Part shown: positions 8,132 through 15,604 of the stretch, piece after piece | Layout of the letters: the number at the start of each line of letters is the position of its first letter | How positions within the stretch are numbered: the stretch's first letter is position 1 | Origin: a bacterium | GTDB taxonomy: Bacteria; Desulfobacterota; Deferrisomatia; Deferrisomatales; BM512 | Reading direction: 5' to 3' | Length of the DNA stretch: 64,000 nt | Assembly (NCBI GenBank): GCA_004322275.1 | Contig: SCTA01000032.1 | Location: forward strand, 1 to 64,000 | The notes under the pieces: model-generated | Seen by the model: the letters and a program-made list of their open reading frames with translations, nothing else | Database searches by the model: none | What the model was told of the DNA's origin: nothing | Made by a program: the position numbers and the translations under genes

Positions 8132-9040
8132 TTGGAAATCGGCATCGCGGGTCTTGGCAGGATGGGCGGAGGGATAGCAGGGCGTCTTCTGGGGCGGGGC
8201 CACAGGGTGACCGGCTACGACGCGAGCGCTGACGCTGTTAGGGGGGCGGCGGCCAAGGGCGCGGCTGCGGCCCGGAGCCTTGCCGAATTGGTGAATACAC
8301 TCGCCCCGCCGAGGGCGGTCTGGCTTATGCTTCCCGCAGGGGCTCCCACCGGCGAGACCATTGAAAAGCTCTCGGCCCTTCTTGCCCCCGGGGACCTCAT
8401 AATCGACGGGGGAAACAGCCATTACAGGGATTCAATGCAAAGGGCGAAGGAACTGGCGGAAAAAGAGATTCTCTTCGTGGACGTGGGCGTCAGCGGAGGG
8501 GTGTGGGGGCTTGAAAACGGCTACAGCCTCATGGCGGGAGGAGAAAAAAGCGCCATCGACAGGATTGCACCCGTGCTTCGCGACCTCGCGCCCGCGCCGG
8601 ACAAAGGCTGGGGCCACGTCGGGCCCGCCGGGGCGGGCCATTTCGTAAAGATGGTCCACAACGGCATCGAATACGGGCTGATGCAGGCCTACGCCGAAGG
8701 GTTCAACCTCCTTTTCGCCAAAAAAGAATTCGACTTCGACCTCGAAGAGGTGGCTAATATCTGGCGGCACGGCACGGTAATACGTTCGTGGCTGCTGGAT
8801 CTTACGGCGGAGGCGCTGGGGGGAAATCCCACCCTTTCCGGCGTCTCGCCCAAGGTGTCCGATTCCGGCGAGGGGCGCTGGACCGTCGCCGAGGCTGCTG
8901 AACTCGGGGTTCCCGTTCCCGTAATCTCCGCCTCCCTCATGCAGAGATTCGCTTCCGGGGACGGGGAGAATTTTGGAAACAGGCTCCTCTCCGCGCTTCG
9001 CCACGAGTTCGGCGGGCACAAGTACAAGAGCGGGGAGTGA
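8132..9040 (+). CDS. gnd: 6-phosphogluconate dehydrogenase (decarboxylating), short form
   Basis: A 302-residue cytosolic enzyme converting 6-phosphogluconate to ribulose 5-phosphate with NAD(P)+ reduction and CO2 release. Visible motifs are the Rossmann loop GIAGLGRMGGG at the N-terminus, DGGNSHYRDS, the substrate segment GVSGGVWGLENGYSLMAGG, and GAGHFVKMVHNGIEYG with the catalytic Lys. The length matches the short bacterial form, not the 470-residue enterobacterial form. Start is TTG 8132, preceded by AAAGGGAGAG. The stop is 4 bases before the proposed zwf start, and zwf and pgl follow, so the three oxidative pentose phosphate steps form one operon (gnd-zwf-pgl). Confidence 0.93.
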   Translation: MEIGIAGLGRMGGGIAGRLLGRGHRVTGYDASADAVRGAAAKGAAAARSLAELVNTLAPPRAVWLMLPAGAPTGETIEKLSALLAPGDLIIDGGNSHYRDSMQRAKELAEKEILFVDVGVSGGVWGLENGYSLMAGGEKSAIDRIAPVLRDLAPAPDKGWGHVGPAGAGHFVKMVHNGIEYGLMQAYAEGFNLLFAKKEFDFDLEEVANIWRHGTVIRSWLLDLTAEALGGNPTLSGVSPKVSDSGEGRWTVAEAAELGVPVPVISASLMQRFASGDGENFGNRLLSALRHEFGGHKYKSGE

Positions 9041-9044
9041 AACC

Positions 9045-10613
9045 TTGGAAGACGCGCTTCGCCTTCTGGCCGAACTCCGCGAGGTCCACTGCGTCGAGAC
9101 CAGGCCCGAGAACTGCGGAATAGTCATTTTCGGAGGGTCGGGCGATCTCGCGAACAGAAAGCTCCTCCCCTCCCTTTATCGCCTCTTCTGCCGGGGGCTG
9201 ATGCCGGAGGATTTTTACGTAGCCGGGGTTTTGAGCTACGGCGACAGCCCGAAAAACGACGATTCTTTCCGCGAAAGCCTCAGAAAGCTCCTCGCCTTCG
9301 GTGAAGGATCCTGCGAGGAAAAGCTCGCCGCCTTTACCGAACGCTGCTACTACGCGCCGGGCGATTACCGCGACCCCGACCTTTTCTGGACTCTGGCGGG
9401 GAGGCTTGGCGGCCTCGACGGGGCGCACAAGACCGGCAACAGAAGGTTCTATTATCTCGCCGTCCCTCCGGCTTTACAGGAGCCGATAATCGCCCAGATG
9501 GGCGAAACGGGCCTGACTATGGAAGCGGAGGACAACTCGAACTGGAAGCGGGTCGTGGTTGAAAAACCCTTCGGCAGAGACCTGGAGAGCGCGATAGCCC
9601 TCAGCGCGAAGCTTCAGAGCTACCTTCTGGAACGGCAGATTTACCGGATAGACCACTACCTTGGCAAAGAGACCGTGCAGAACATCCTGATGCTGCGCTT
9701 CGCGAACGCGATCTTCGAGCCTGTCTGGAACCGGAACCATGTGGACCACGTCCAGATAACCGCCGCCGAAGCGCTGGGTGTAGAGCACCGGGGGAGTTAT
9801 TACGACGACGCGGGGTGCCTCCGGGACATGTTCCAGAACCATATGTTCCAACTTCTGTCTCTGGTCGCGATGGAGCCGCCCCCCCACTTTCGGGCCGACC
9901 GCTACCGGGACGAAAAGGTAAAGCTTACCCAGAGCATAAGACCCTTTCCCAAAGAACCCGCCCTCCTTCGCAAGCAGATCGTTCGGGGGCAGTACGAGGC
10001 GGGCGAGGTGGAGGGAGAGAGGGTGAGGGGCTACAGGGAGGAGGAGGGCGTAGCGCCGGATTCGGAGACCGAAACCTACGTCGCCATGAAGCTTCTTATC
10101 GACAACTGGCGCTGGGCGGGCGTCCCGTTCTACCTCCGCTCGGGCAAGCGGCTTAAAAGAAAACTGAGCGAGATAGCGGTGATCTTCAAGCCCGTTCCCC
10201 ACTCGCTTTTCAAAGAGGAGGACGAAGGCGGCCTTTCCCCGAACGTCCTCGTCCTCGGAGTGCAGCCGAAGGAGGGGATTTCCCTCACCATCGAGGCCAA
10301 GCGCCCCGGCCCTAAATTCTGCATGGGGTCGCTCACTCTGAATTTCGACTACCGCTCGGTTTTCGGCGAAGAGCCTCCGGAGGCTTACGAAAGGCTCCTC
10401 CTCGACGTAATGCTCGGGGACCAGACTCTCTTCGTCAGGAGCGACGGCATAGAATCGGCATGGTCCATCCTCACCGGCCTTCTCGACACCTGGAAGGCCA
10501 GCGACGCCGGCACAAAGGAGTGCAGTCTCAGAACTTACCCGGCGGGGTCGGGCGGCCCCGATGCGGCGGACGTGCTTCTGGGGAGAGACGGCAGGGTATG
10601 GCGAAGTTTCTGA
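9045..10613 (+). CDS. zwf: Glucose-6-phosphate 1-dehydrogenase
   Basis: About 522 residues. It oxidises glucose 6-phosphate to 6-phosphogluconolactone with NAD(P)+. The dinucleotide-binding motif GGSGDLANRKLLPSLY lies near residue 31 and the active-site signature RIDHYLGKETVQN near residue 201. The frame is open further upstream (ATG 8973), but that would overlap gnd by about 70 bases. TTG 9045, just after the gnd stop with GGGGAG as ribosome site, gives a protein of usual length and is preferred. The last 16 bases overlap pgl. Middle gene of gnd-zwf-pgl. Confidence 0.93.
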   Translation: MEDALRLLAELREVHCVETRPENCGIVIFGGSGDLANRKLLPSLYRLFCRGLMPEDFYVAGVLSYGDSPKNDDSFRESLRKLLAFGEGSCEEKLAAFTERCYYAPGDYRDPDLFWTLAGRLGGLDGAHKTGNRRFYYLAVPPALQEPIIAQMGETGLTMEAEDNSNWKRVVVEKPFGRDLESAIALSAKLQSYLLERQIYRIDHYLGKETVQNILMLRFANAIFEPVWNRNHVDHVQITAAEALGVEHRGSYYDDAGCLRDMFQNHMFQLLSLVAMEPPPHFRADRYRDEKVKLTQSIRPFPKEPALLRKQIVRGQYEAGEVEGERVRGYREEEGVAPDSETETYVAMKLLIDNWRWAGVPFYLRSGKRLKRKLSEIAVIFKPVPHSLFKEEDEGGLSPNVLVLGVQPKEGISLTIEAKRPGPKFCMGSLTLNFDYRSVFGEEPPEAYERLLLDVMLGDQTLFVRSDGIESAWSILTGLLDTWKASDAGTKECSLRTYPAGSGGPDAADVLLGRDGRVWRSF

Positions 10614-11344
10614 GAACCGTAAGACGCTTTCCCACGAATAAACGGTTCGTCTTTGCGGCGGCGGATTTCATAACCGGGAGAGCGGCGCGAAGCGTCTCCG
10701 AAAGGGGAAGGTTTCTTCTGGTCCTCGCCGGAGGGAACACGCCCCGGCTGCTCTACGAATATCTCGCCAAAAAAGAGAGGGTTGAAGCTTTTCCCTGGGC
10801 CAAGACCCACGTTTTCTGGGCGGACGAAAGGCTGACGCCGCGCGGCGGCCCCGCCGCCAACGCCGGAATGGCTGAAAGGCTGCTTCTCTCGAAGGTTCCC
10901 ATACCCGAGGGGAACATCCACCGCCCTCCGGTTGACGCGCCCTCGCCGGAAGCGGCGGCGAAACTCTGGGAAGAAGAACTCGCCGGTTTTTTCGGCGGCT
11001 TTCCGGTCTTCGACCTCGTCCTTCTCGGCGTGGGTAGCGACGGCCACACCGCCTCGCTTTTCCCCGGCCATCCGGCGCTGGGCGAAACCAAAAGGTGGGC
11101 TCTGCCGGTGAGCTATCCTCTCGCGAATCCCCCCGTGGACCGCGTCACCCTGACCCTTCCGGTTATTAACCGCGCGCGGTGCGTCCTTTTTCTCTGCGGG
11201 AGGGAGAAGGAGGGGATTGTCCGGGAAATAGAAAAGGACCGTGGAACCGTAGAGAGTCCGTTCCCCGCGGCGAGGGTACTGCCCGCCGGAGAACTCTATT
11301 TCTTTGTCTCAGGCGAAGAGATGACACAACCAGGAGGCTTTTGA
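10598..11344 (+). CDS. pgl: 6-phosphogluconolactonase
   Basis: About 248 residues, the DevB/SOL type. It hydrolyses 6-phosphogluconolactone, the step between Zwf and Gnd. Visible motifs are VLAGGNTPR, WADERLTP and GVGSDGHTASLFPG, all characteristic of the glucosamine-6-phosphate isomerase/6-phosphogluconolactonase fold; zwf linkage distinguishes it from NagB. The frame is open back to 10460, but ATG 10598, preceded by GGGAGAGACGGCAGGG and overlapping the zwf end by 16 bases, begins exactly at the conserved N-terminus. Last gene of the operon. Confidence 0.92.
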   Translation: MAKFLRTVRRFPTNKRFVFAAADFITGRAARSVSERGRFLLVLAGGNTPRLLYEYLAKKERVEAFPWAKTHVFWADERLTPRGGPAANAGMAERLLLSKVPIPEGNIHRPPVDAPSPEAAAKLWEEELAGFFGGFPVFDLVLLGVGSDGHTASLFPGHPALGETKRWALPVSYPLANPPVDRVTLTLPVINRARCVLFLCGREKEGIVREIEKDRGTVESPFPAARVLPAGELYFFVSGEEMTQPGGF

Positions 11345-11359
11345 TAAACGTCGAGAGCC

Positions 11360-11398
11360 GTAGGGTGTGTTAGCCGCGAAGCGGCGTAACGCACCACA
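11360..11398 (-). repeat. GGTGCGTTACGC palindromic repeat, copy 2
   Basis: The inverse of the unit at 59849-59888: TAGGGTGTGTTAG, an internal CCGCGAAGCGG hairpin, then CGTAACGCACC. It sits between the convergent pgl and 2-oxoacid oxidoreductase genes, in a 75-base gap that holds nothing else. Confidence 0.75.
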
Positions 11399-11419
11399 AA
11401 CCTCCGGGCTCGCCGCAGT

Positions 11420-12298
11420 TTAAACGCTTCCCGGCGGCCTCTTGCAGAAGGGGGCCAGCACCTCCCTCAGCGTCTTTTCGTCCGGCGGCTCCAGCCCGGT
11501 CAGCGGCACGTTATTCATCAGCCTGTGAAAAGCTTCGCCGAAGACGGGCTTTTGCGGGGAGCGGTAGAGGACGCCTGTGTAAAACCTTTCGTTCTCACCG
11601 ATAGCGCGCAGCGCTCCGAAGCGGTCGGAGGAGTCGTAACCGGCGGGGAGGGGAACGGCCTTTTCCCGGTACCAGTCCAGCGGTTTCTTCCCCCAGGTTA
11701 TGCAGGGCTGAATCACGTCGATGAGGGAGAGCCCCCGGTGGCGGACGCCCTCCGCTATAAGTCCCCGAAGCTGTTCCGGGTCGCCCGCGAAGCCCCTTGC
11801 GACAAAGCCGCACCCCTGAATCACCGCGATTTCGAGCACCTTTAGGGGCGGCATCGGAACCCCTTTTGGGTGGAGGCTCCGTATCTCGCCAAGCGGCGTC
11901 GTCGGCGAGGCCTGCCCCTTGGTCAGGGCGTAAAAGCTGTTGTTGTGGACGATGAGGGTGAGATTCGGGTTCCGCCTGAGGGTGTGTATGAAGTGGTTGC
12001 CCCCCTCGCCGTAGCAGTCGCCCTCGCCGGTGGTTACGAGGGTGGTGAGGCGCGGATTGGCGGCCAGAATACCCAGAGCTACGGGCAGCGCGCGCCCGTG
12101 AAGGCCGTTGAAGAAGTTGCATTCGAGGTAATGGGGGAGCTTGGCGGCCTGCCCGATGCCCGAGACCAGGCACACCTCGTGCGGCGAAAGATCGAGATCG
12201 ACGAGGGCGCTCTTGACCGCCTTGAGTATCAGATGGTTGGGGCAGCCGGGGCACCACTGTATTTCGGCGCCGCTCTTGTACTCTTCAAGGGTAGCCAT
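11420..12298 (-). CDS. 2-oxoacid:acceptor oxidoreductase, beta (thiamine-diphosphate) subunit
   Basis: A 292-residue protein. The N-terminal WCPGCPNH motif contributes cysteines to an iron-sulfur cluster, and GEGDCYGEGGNHF followed by HNNSFYALT is the thiamine diphosphate/Mg binding stretch of the KorB/PorB/VorB family. With the fused gamma-alpha subunit it would oxidatively decarboxylate a 2-oxoacid (2-oxoglutarate, pyruvate or branched-chain) to acyl-CoA with reduction of ferredoxin. The start codon overlaps the alpha-subunit stop by one base (TGATG), so the two subunits are translationally coupled. No delta ferredoxin subunit is adjacent. Substrate cannot be set from sequence alone. Confidence 0.88.
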   Translation of the reverse strand: MATLEEYKSGAEIQWCPGCPNHLILKAVKSALVDLDLSPHEVCLVSGIGQAAKLPHYLECNFFNGLHGRALPVALGILAANPRLTTLVTTGEGDCYGEGGNHFIHTLRRNPNLTLIVHNNSFYALTKGQASPTTPLGEIRSLHPKGVPMPPLKVLEIAVIQGCGFVARGFAGDPEQLRGLIAEGVRHRGLSLIDVIQPCITWGKKPLDWYREKAVPLPAGYDSSDRFGALRAIGENERFYTGVLYRSPQKPVFGEAFHRLMNNVPLTGLEPPDEKTLREVLAPFCKRPPGSV

Positions 12299-14001
12299 CA
12301 GCCGTTCCCTCCTTTTGGTCCCGGCGAGAGGACTTTACCGGCTATAAACGCTCCGTCCATCGGCAGGCCGTCGGCGCGGTGGACGAAACCGTCGAAGGAA
12401 ACCCCGTATTCGCCCGCCAGCAGCCTTTCCAGTTGCCCGGTAGAGTTGGATTCCACGCAAAGGAGCCGGACTTTCGCCGGAAAATCATAGGGGGGAAGGG
12501 GCCATAGTTCCGTAAAATGGAGGCTGGCCGCAATCACTCCCTTATCCGCCAGAAGCTCCAGCGCCTCCAGCACGCTGTTTTTCGTCGAGCCCCAGCTTAC
12601 CAGAACCGTTCCGGCGTCCTTCGGCCCCGACCACTCGGGCGGCGTCATTTCCGCCCTCATCGCTTCCAGTTTCCTGAGCCGTTTTGCCGCCATCGAGGGG
12701 GCGGTACCGGCGAGGTCTTCGGTGATATGGCCCGCCTCGTCGTGCTCGTCGCTGTCCACGCACACCAGGTGCTTGCTCTGGCCGGGGAAAAGGCGGGGAG
12801 AGATTCCGCTTTCGGTAAACCTGTAGCGAAGATAGGGAGTTTCGACCGCTTCCGGGTCGGCGACATCCCTGCCGGGATTTTTTTTCAGGAACTCCGTGTC
12901 GGAAAGGGAGAAGCGCGAATCGGCCAGAAACTGGTCGGTGAGGATTATTACCGGGGTCTGGAACTTTTCCGCGAGGTAAAAGGCTCGCACCGCCTTCTCA
13001 AAAGCGTCCTTTGCGTCGCAGGGTGCGAGAACGGCCTTCGGAAACTCTCCGTGGCCGGAGTTAATCGCGAAGAGAAGGTCTCCCTGGGCGGTCCTCGTCG
13101 GCAGGCCGGTGGCGGGGCCGGGCCTTTGGGCGACGACAATGACCACCGGGGTTTCCGTCATCCCGGCAAGGCTCACTCCCTCGTTCATCAGGGCGAAACC
13201 GCCGCCGGAGGTGGCCGTCATGGCGCGAAGCCCGGCGTAACTCGCCCCTATGGCCATGTTGATGGCGCTTATCTCATCCTCCGCCTGCTCGACGAAGATG
13301 CCGAGCGCTTCCTGACGCTCCGCCATGAAGGTGATGATCGTGGTCGAGGGGCTCATGGGGTAGGCGCAGATGAAACGGCAGCCCGCCCACGCCGCTCCGA
13401 GGGAGAGCGCTTCGTGGCCGGTGAGGAGGCAGGCGTTTCCCCCGAGGCAGGGAAGGGGGGCCGAAGAAGCTTCGCTTCGCCTTCCTTTCCCGAGGTCGTA
13501 ACCTCTTTTCGCCGCTTCGAGGTTGTTGGATATGACCGCCGCTTCCTTGCCCTTGAAATTTTTTTCTATGTTTTCAAGGAGAGGCGCAAGGCTCACTCCA
13601 AGAAGTCCCGCAAGAGTCCCCGCGGCGATGGAATTCGCGTAAATCCGGTTTCCGAACCACTCCCTCGCCAGCGCTGAAAACCTCACGTTTATAGCCCCCG
13701 GCTCCTCTTCCCCTAGGCCTTCGTAGAGCAAAACACCGCCGGGCCGGAGTCTGCCTCTGTAATGGGCGAGGGCCTTTTCATTTAGCGCGAGGAGAATGTC
13801 GGCCTCGAATTTCGGGGCGTTTATCGCGTTATCCGAGATGCGGAGGGTAAAGCTGGACTGCCCTCCCCTTATGCGGGACTCAAACTCCTGCCACGAAAAG
13901 ATGCCGTAGCCGCAGGCCGACAGGGTATCGGAAAAAACCTCTCCTATGGACTGGATGCCCTCTCCTGCCGCCCCGGCTATGATTACGTTCTGGTCCCGCA
14001 T
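12298..14001 (-). CDS. 2-oxoacid:acceptor oxidoreductase, fused gamma-alpha subunit
   Basis: A 567-residue fusion. Residues 1 to about 180 form the gamma domain (IAGAAGEGIQSIGE, then FESRIRGGQSSF). Residues about 195-567 form the alpha pyrimidine-binding domain with GNxALxxGA-like GHEALSLGAAWAG, YPMSPSTTI and EQAEDEISAINMAIGAS. This gamma-alpha arrangement is typical of KorA-type two-subunit enzymes of anaerobes. The product pairs with the beta subunit encoded immediately downstream. It supplies reduced ferredoxin and acyl-CoA, consistent with acetate/TCA metabolism suggested by actP. Start ATG 14001 has AGGAG upstream on the minus strand. 2-oxoglutarate is a plausible substrate but unproven. 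Confidence 0.88.
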   Translation of the reverse strand: MRDQNVIIAGAAGEGIQSIGEVFSDTLSACGYGIFSWQEFESRIRGGQSSFTLRISDNAINAPKFEADILLALNEKALAHYRGRLRPGGVLLYEGLGEEEPGAINVRFSALAREWFGNRIYANSIAAGTLAGLLGVSLAPLLENIEKNFKGKEAAVISNNLEAAKRGYDLGKGRRSEASSAPLPCLGGNACLLTGHEALSLGAAWAGCRFICAYPMSPSTTIITFMAERQEALGIFVEQAEDEISAINMAIGASYAGLRAMTATSGGGFALMNEGVSLAGMTETPVVIVVAQRPGPATGLPTRTAQGDLLFAINSGHGEFPKAVLAPCDAKDAFEKAVRAFYLAEKFQTPVIILTDQFLADSRFSLSDTEFLKKNPGRDVADPEAVETPYLRYRFTESGISPRLFPGQSKHLVCVDSDEHDEAGHITEDLAGTAPSMAAKRLRKLEAMRAEMTPPEWSGPKDAGTVLVSWGSTKNSVLEALELLADKGVIAASLHFTELWPLPPYDFPAKVRLLCVESNSTGQLERLLAGEYGVSFDGFVHRADGLPMDGAFIAGKVLSPGPKGGNG

Positions 14002-14098
14002 CTGACAAGCTCCTCTTCATCGTTTGCCTCCCGGAAATTATAACCCCCGCTTTTTGATTCGCCATCAGGCGCGAAATTTAACCAAAATCCTGTTTTTT

Positions 14099-14126
14099 TT
14101 GACTGCCGGAAATTTTGGATTACTTT
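14099..14126 (+). promoter_or_regulatory. Sigma-70-like promoter for the 14189 gene
   Basis: TTGACT at 14099-14104 and TACTTT at 14121-14126 with a 16-base spacer, about 60 bases before the ATG at 14189. Confidence 0.45.
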
Positions 14127-14188
14127 TTTTAATGCAATCATTGGAGCAACACATAACGCAACGTTAAAACCTTAAAAGGAGAACGATC

Positions 14189-14515
14189 ATGGCGAGCAGG
14201 ATGGAAAACTGGAGCATCGGCGACTACCTCAAACACTTCGAGAAGGAGGTCGACCTGGCGGCGGAAGAACGTTTCAAGGTCAAGTTCAAGGCCCTCGCTC
14301 ACGAACTCGAAGAACTGGACAGCGAATTTCTGAAGGAAACCAAGGGATGCAGCAAGGAACTCGATCCGGTCTTCGACCAGCTCCACTCTCTGGCGGGAAG
14401 GCTGCGGTACTGCGAAACTCCCCGCGGTTTCGAGAAGGACTGCAATATCCTTTACGGCGACGTAGACAAGGCGATCAAGGCCGTAAGCGACTTCCGCAAG
14501 TCCTGCGCGGATTAA
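14189..14515 (+). CDS. Small helical cytosolic protein of unknown function
   Basis: A 108-residue, highly charged, predicted all-helical protein with no signal peptide or membrane segment. It contains four cysteines (in KGCSKE, RYCETP, KDCNIL and the near-terminal KSCAD). I do not recognise a family. The start is supported by AAAAGGAG eight bases before ATG 14189 and by an upstream promoter-like pair. It lies alone between the divergent oxidoreductase operon and the response regulator, from which it is separated by a 72-base hairpin. Confidence 0.75.
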   Translation: MASRMENWSIGDYLKHFEKEVDLAAEERFKVKFKALAHELEELDSEFLKETKGCSKELDPVFDQLHSLAGRLRYCETPRGFEKDCNILYGDVDKAIKAVSDFRKSCAD

Positions 14516-14535
14516 AAAATAAATAGGTCAGTGAC

Positions 14536-14607
14536 CCGCGCGGTCAGTTTCAGTTACGTTTGGAAGGAGCCTTTGGGTTTTCTCGTAACGGGAAGCTGAC
14601 CGCGCGG
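14536..14607. repeat. 72-base imperfect inverted repeat before response regulator
   Basis: A 12-bp perfect outer stem, CCGCGCGGTCAG (14536-14547) with 14596-14607, continues after a GU pair and short bulge into a second stem (14553-14558 with 14584-14589). The 25-base loop contains GGAAGGAGCC. There is no T-run after it, so it is not a standard terminator. It lies 75 bases upstream of the response-regulator start and could be an operator or RNA control element. Confidence 0.6.
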
Positions 14608-14682
14608 TAGTTATGCCTGGAGCGAGAGCATATTTTCGTAACGGATTTGGCAGGGAGTCACAAGTAAAATGGTTAATTCAAT

Positions 14683-15315
14683 ATGATCCGCGTTCTGATC
14701 GTAGACGACCATCCGGTGGTGATTCAGGGAATAAAACACATTCTGGCCGACGAGGCCGACATCGTCGTGGTTGACGAAGCCCATACCGGGCAGCTGGCGC
14801 TGGAAAAAGCCCGCAAGGCAGCTCTGGACGTCATTCTTCTGGATATCGGGCTGCCCGGCAGGCAGGGACTTGAAGTTCTTGCGCAGTTAAAGAGCGAGCA
14901 CCCGAAGCTCCCGATCCTTATCGTAAGCATGTACCCGGAAGAGGATTACGCCCTTCGGAGCCTGAAAGCCGGGGCCTCGGGGTATCTGAACAAGGCCAGG
15001 GCTCCGGAGGATCTTATCGGGGCGATCCGCAAGGTGGCAGCCGGGAGAAAATTCATAAGCGAGGCGCTGGGGGAGCATCTGGCTTCCTACGTCGGCGGCG
15101 ATACCCAAAAGCCGCCTCACGAGAGTTTGACCGACAGGGAGTTCATGGTCTTTCAGATGATAGCTTCCGGCATGACGATAACGGAGATATCCATTGAGCT
15201 GTCTCTGAGCGTCAAGACGGTGAGCACCTACCGGACCCGGCTCCTCGCCAAGATGCAGATGAAAAACAACGCCGACATCATCCACTACGGAATTACGAAC
15301 AAACTTTTGCAGTAA
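14683..15315 (+). CDS. NarL/FixJ-type response regulator
   Basis: A 210-residue DNA-binding response regulator. The receiver domain (about 1-120) has the acidic pair DD at 9-10, phospho-acceptor Asp54 in LLDIGLPG, and the conserved Lys in GYLNKARAPEDL. The C-terminal LuxR-type helix-turn-helix (about 145-208) has LTDREFMVFQMIASGMT and SLSVKTVSTYRTRLLAKM. It would bind DNA as a dimer after phosphorylation; no cognate kinase gene is adjacent. Two palindromes flank the gene (14536-14607 and 15408-15435) and are candidate target sites. It may regulate the multicopper oxidase/cytochrome locus that begins 290 bases downstream; that is inference from position. Confidence 0.93.
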   Translation: MIRVLIVDDHPVVIQGIKHILADEADIVVVDEAHTGQLALEKARKAALDVILLDIGLPGRQGLEVLAQLKSEHPKLPILIVSMYPEEDYALRSLKAGASGYLNKARAPEDLIGAIRKVAAGRKFISEALGEHLASYVGGDTQKPPHESLTDREFMVFQMIASGMTITEISIELSLSVKTVSTYRTRLLAKMQMKNNADIIHYGITNKLLQ

Positions 15316-15407
15316 ATCCCGGATCCTGAAAGTTTCTTAGGTTTTCCGGCAAACCCGGCCCGTAAATAATCTCCTTTCGCTCCACTTCGTAGCGCTTCAA
15401 TTCCCGG

Positions 15408-15435
15408 CCCGCTGTAGGAAAATTCCTACAGCGGG
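15408..15435. promoter_or_regulatory. 28-base palindrome between response regulator and multicopper oxidase
   Basis: Perfect 13-bp arms CCCGCTGTAGGAA and TTCCTACAGCGGG separated by AA. A further TTCCTACA occurs six bases after the second arm (15442-15449). There is no T-run, so an operator is as likely as a terminator. It lies about 93 bases after the regulator stop and 170 bases before the oxidase start. Confidence 0.55.
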
Positions 15436-15604
15436 CTGAATATTCCTACACAAAAATCATCCTTCCCGGCCTTACATTTCCTGCGCGTCGCTTTACATTT
15501 AAAAACCGTGGAAGCGGAAAAAAAACCGGGAGGTGCGCTCAAAGGCCCAAGGGGGCAGCGGCCACCCGCCGGTAACAGGCAGAATGACTGCAAGGAGGAA
15601 CAAG

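Noticed and set aside
12517-13677. 386-residue plus-strand open frame opposite the oxidoreductase alpha subunit
   Set aside because: Antisense shadow of a conserved enzyme; no recognisable protein.
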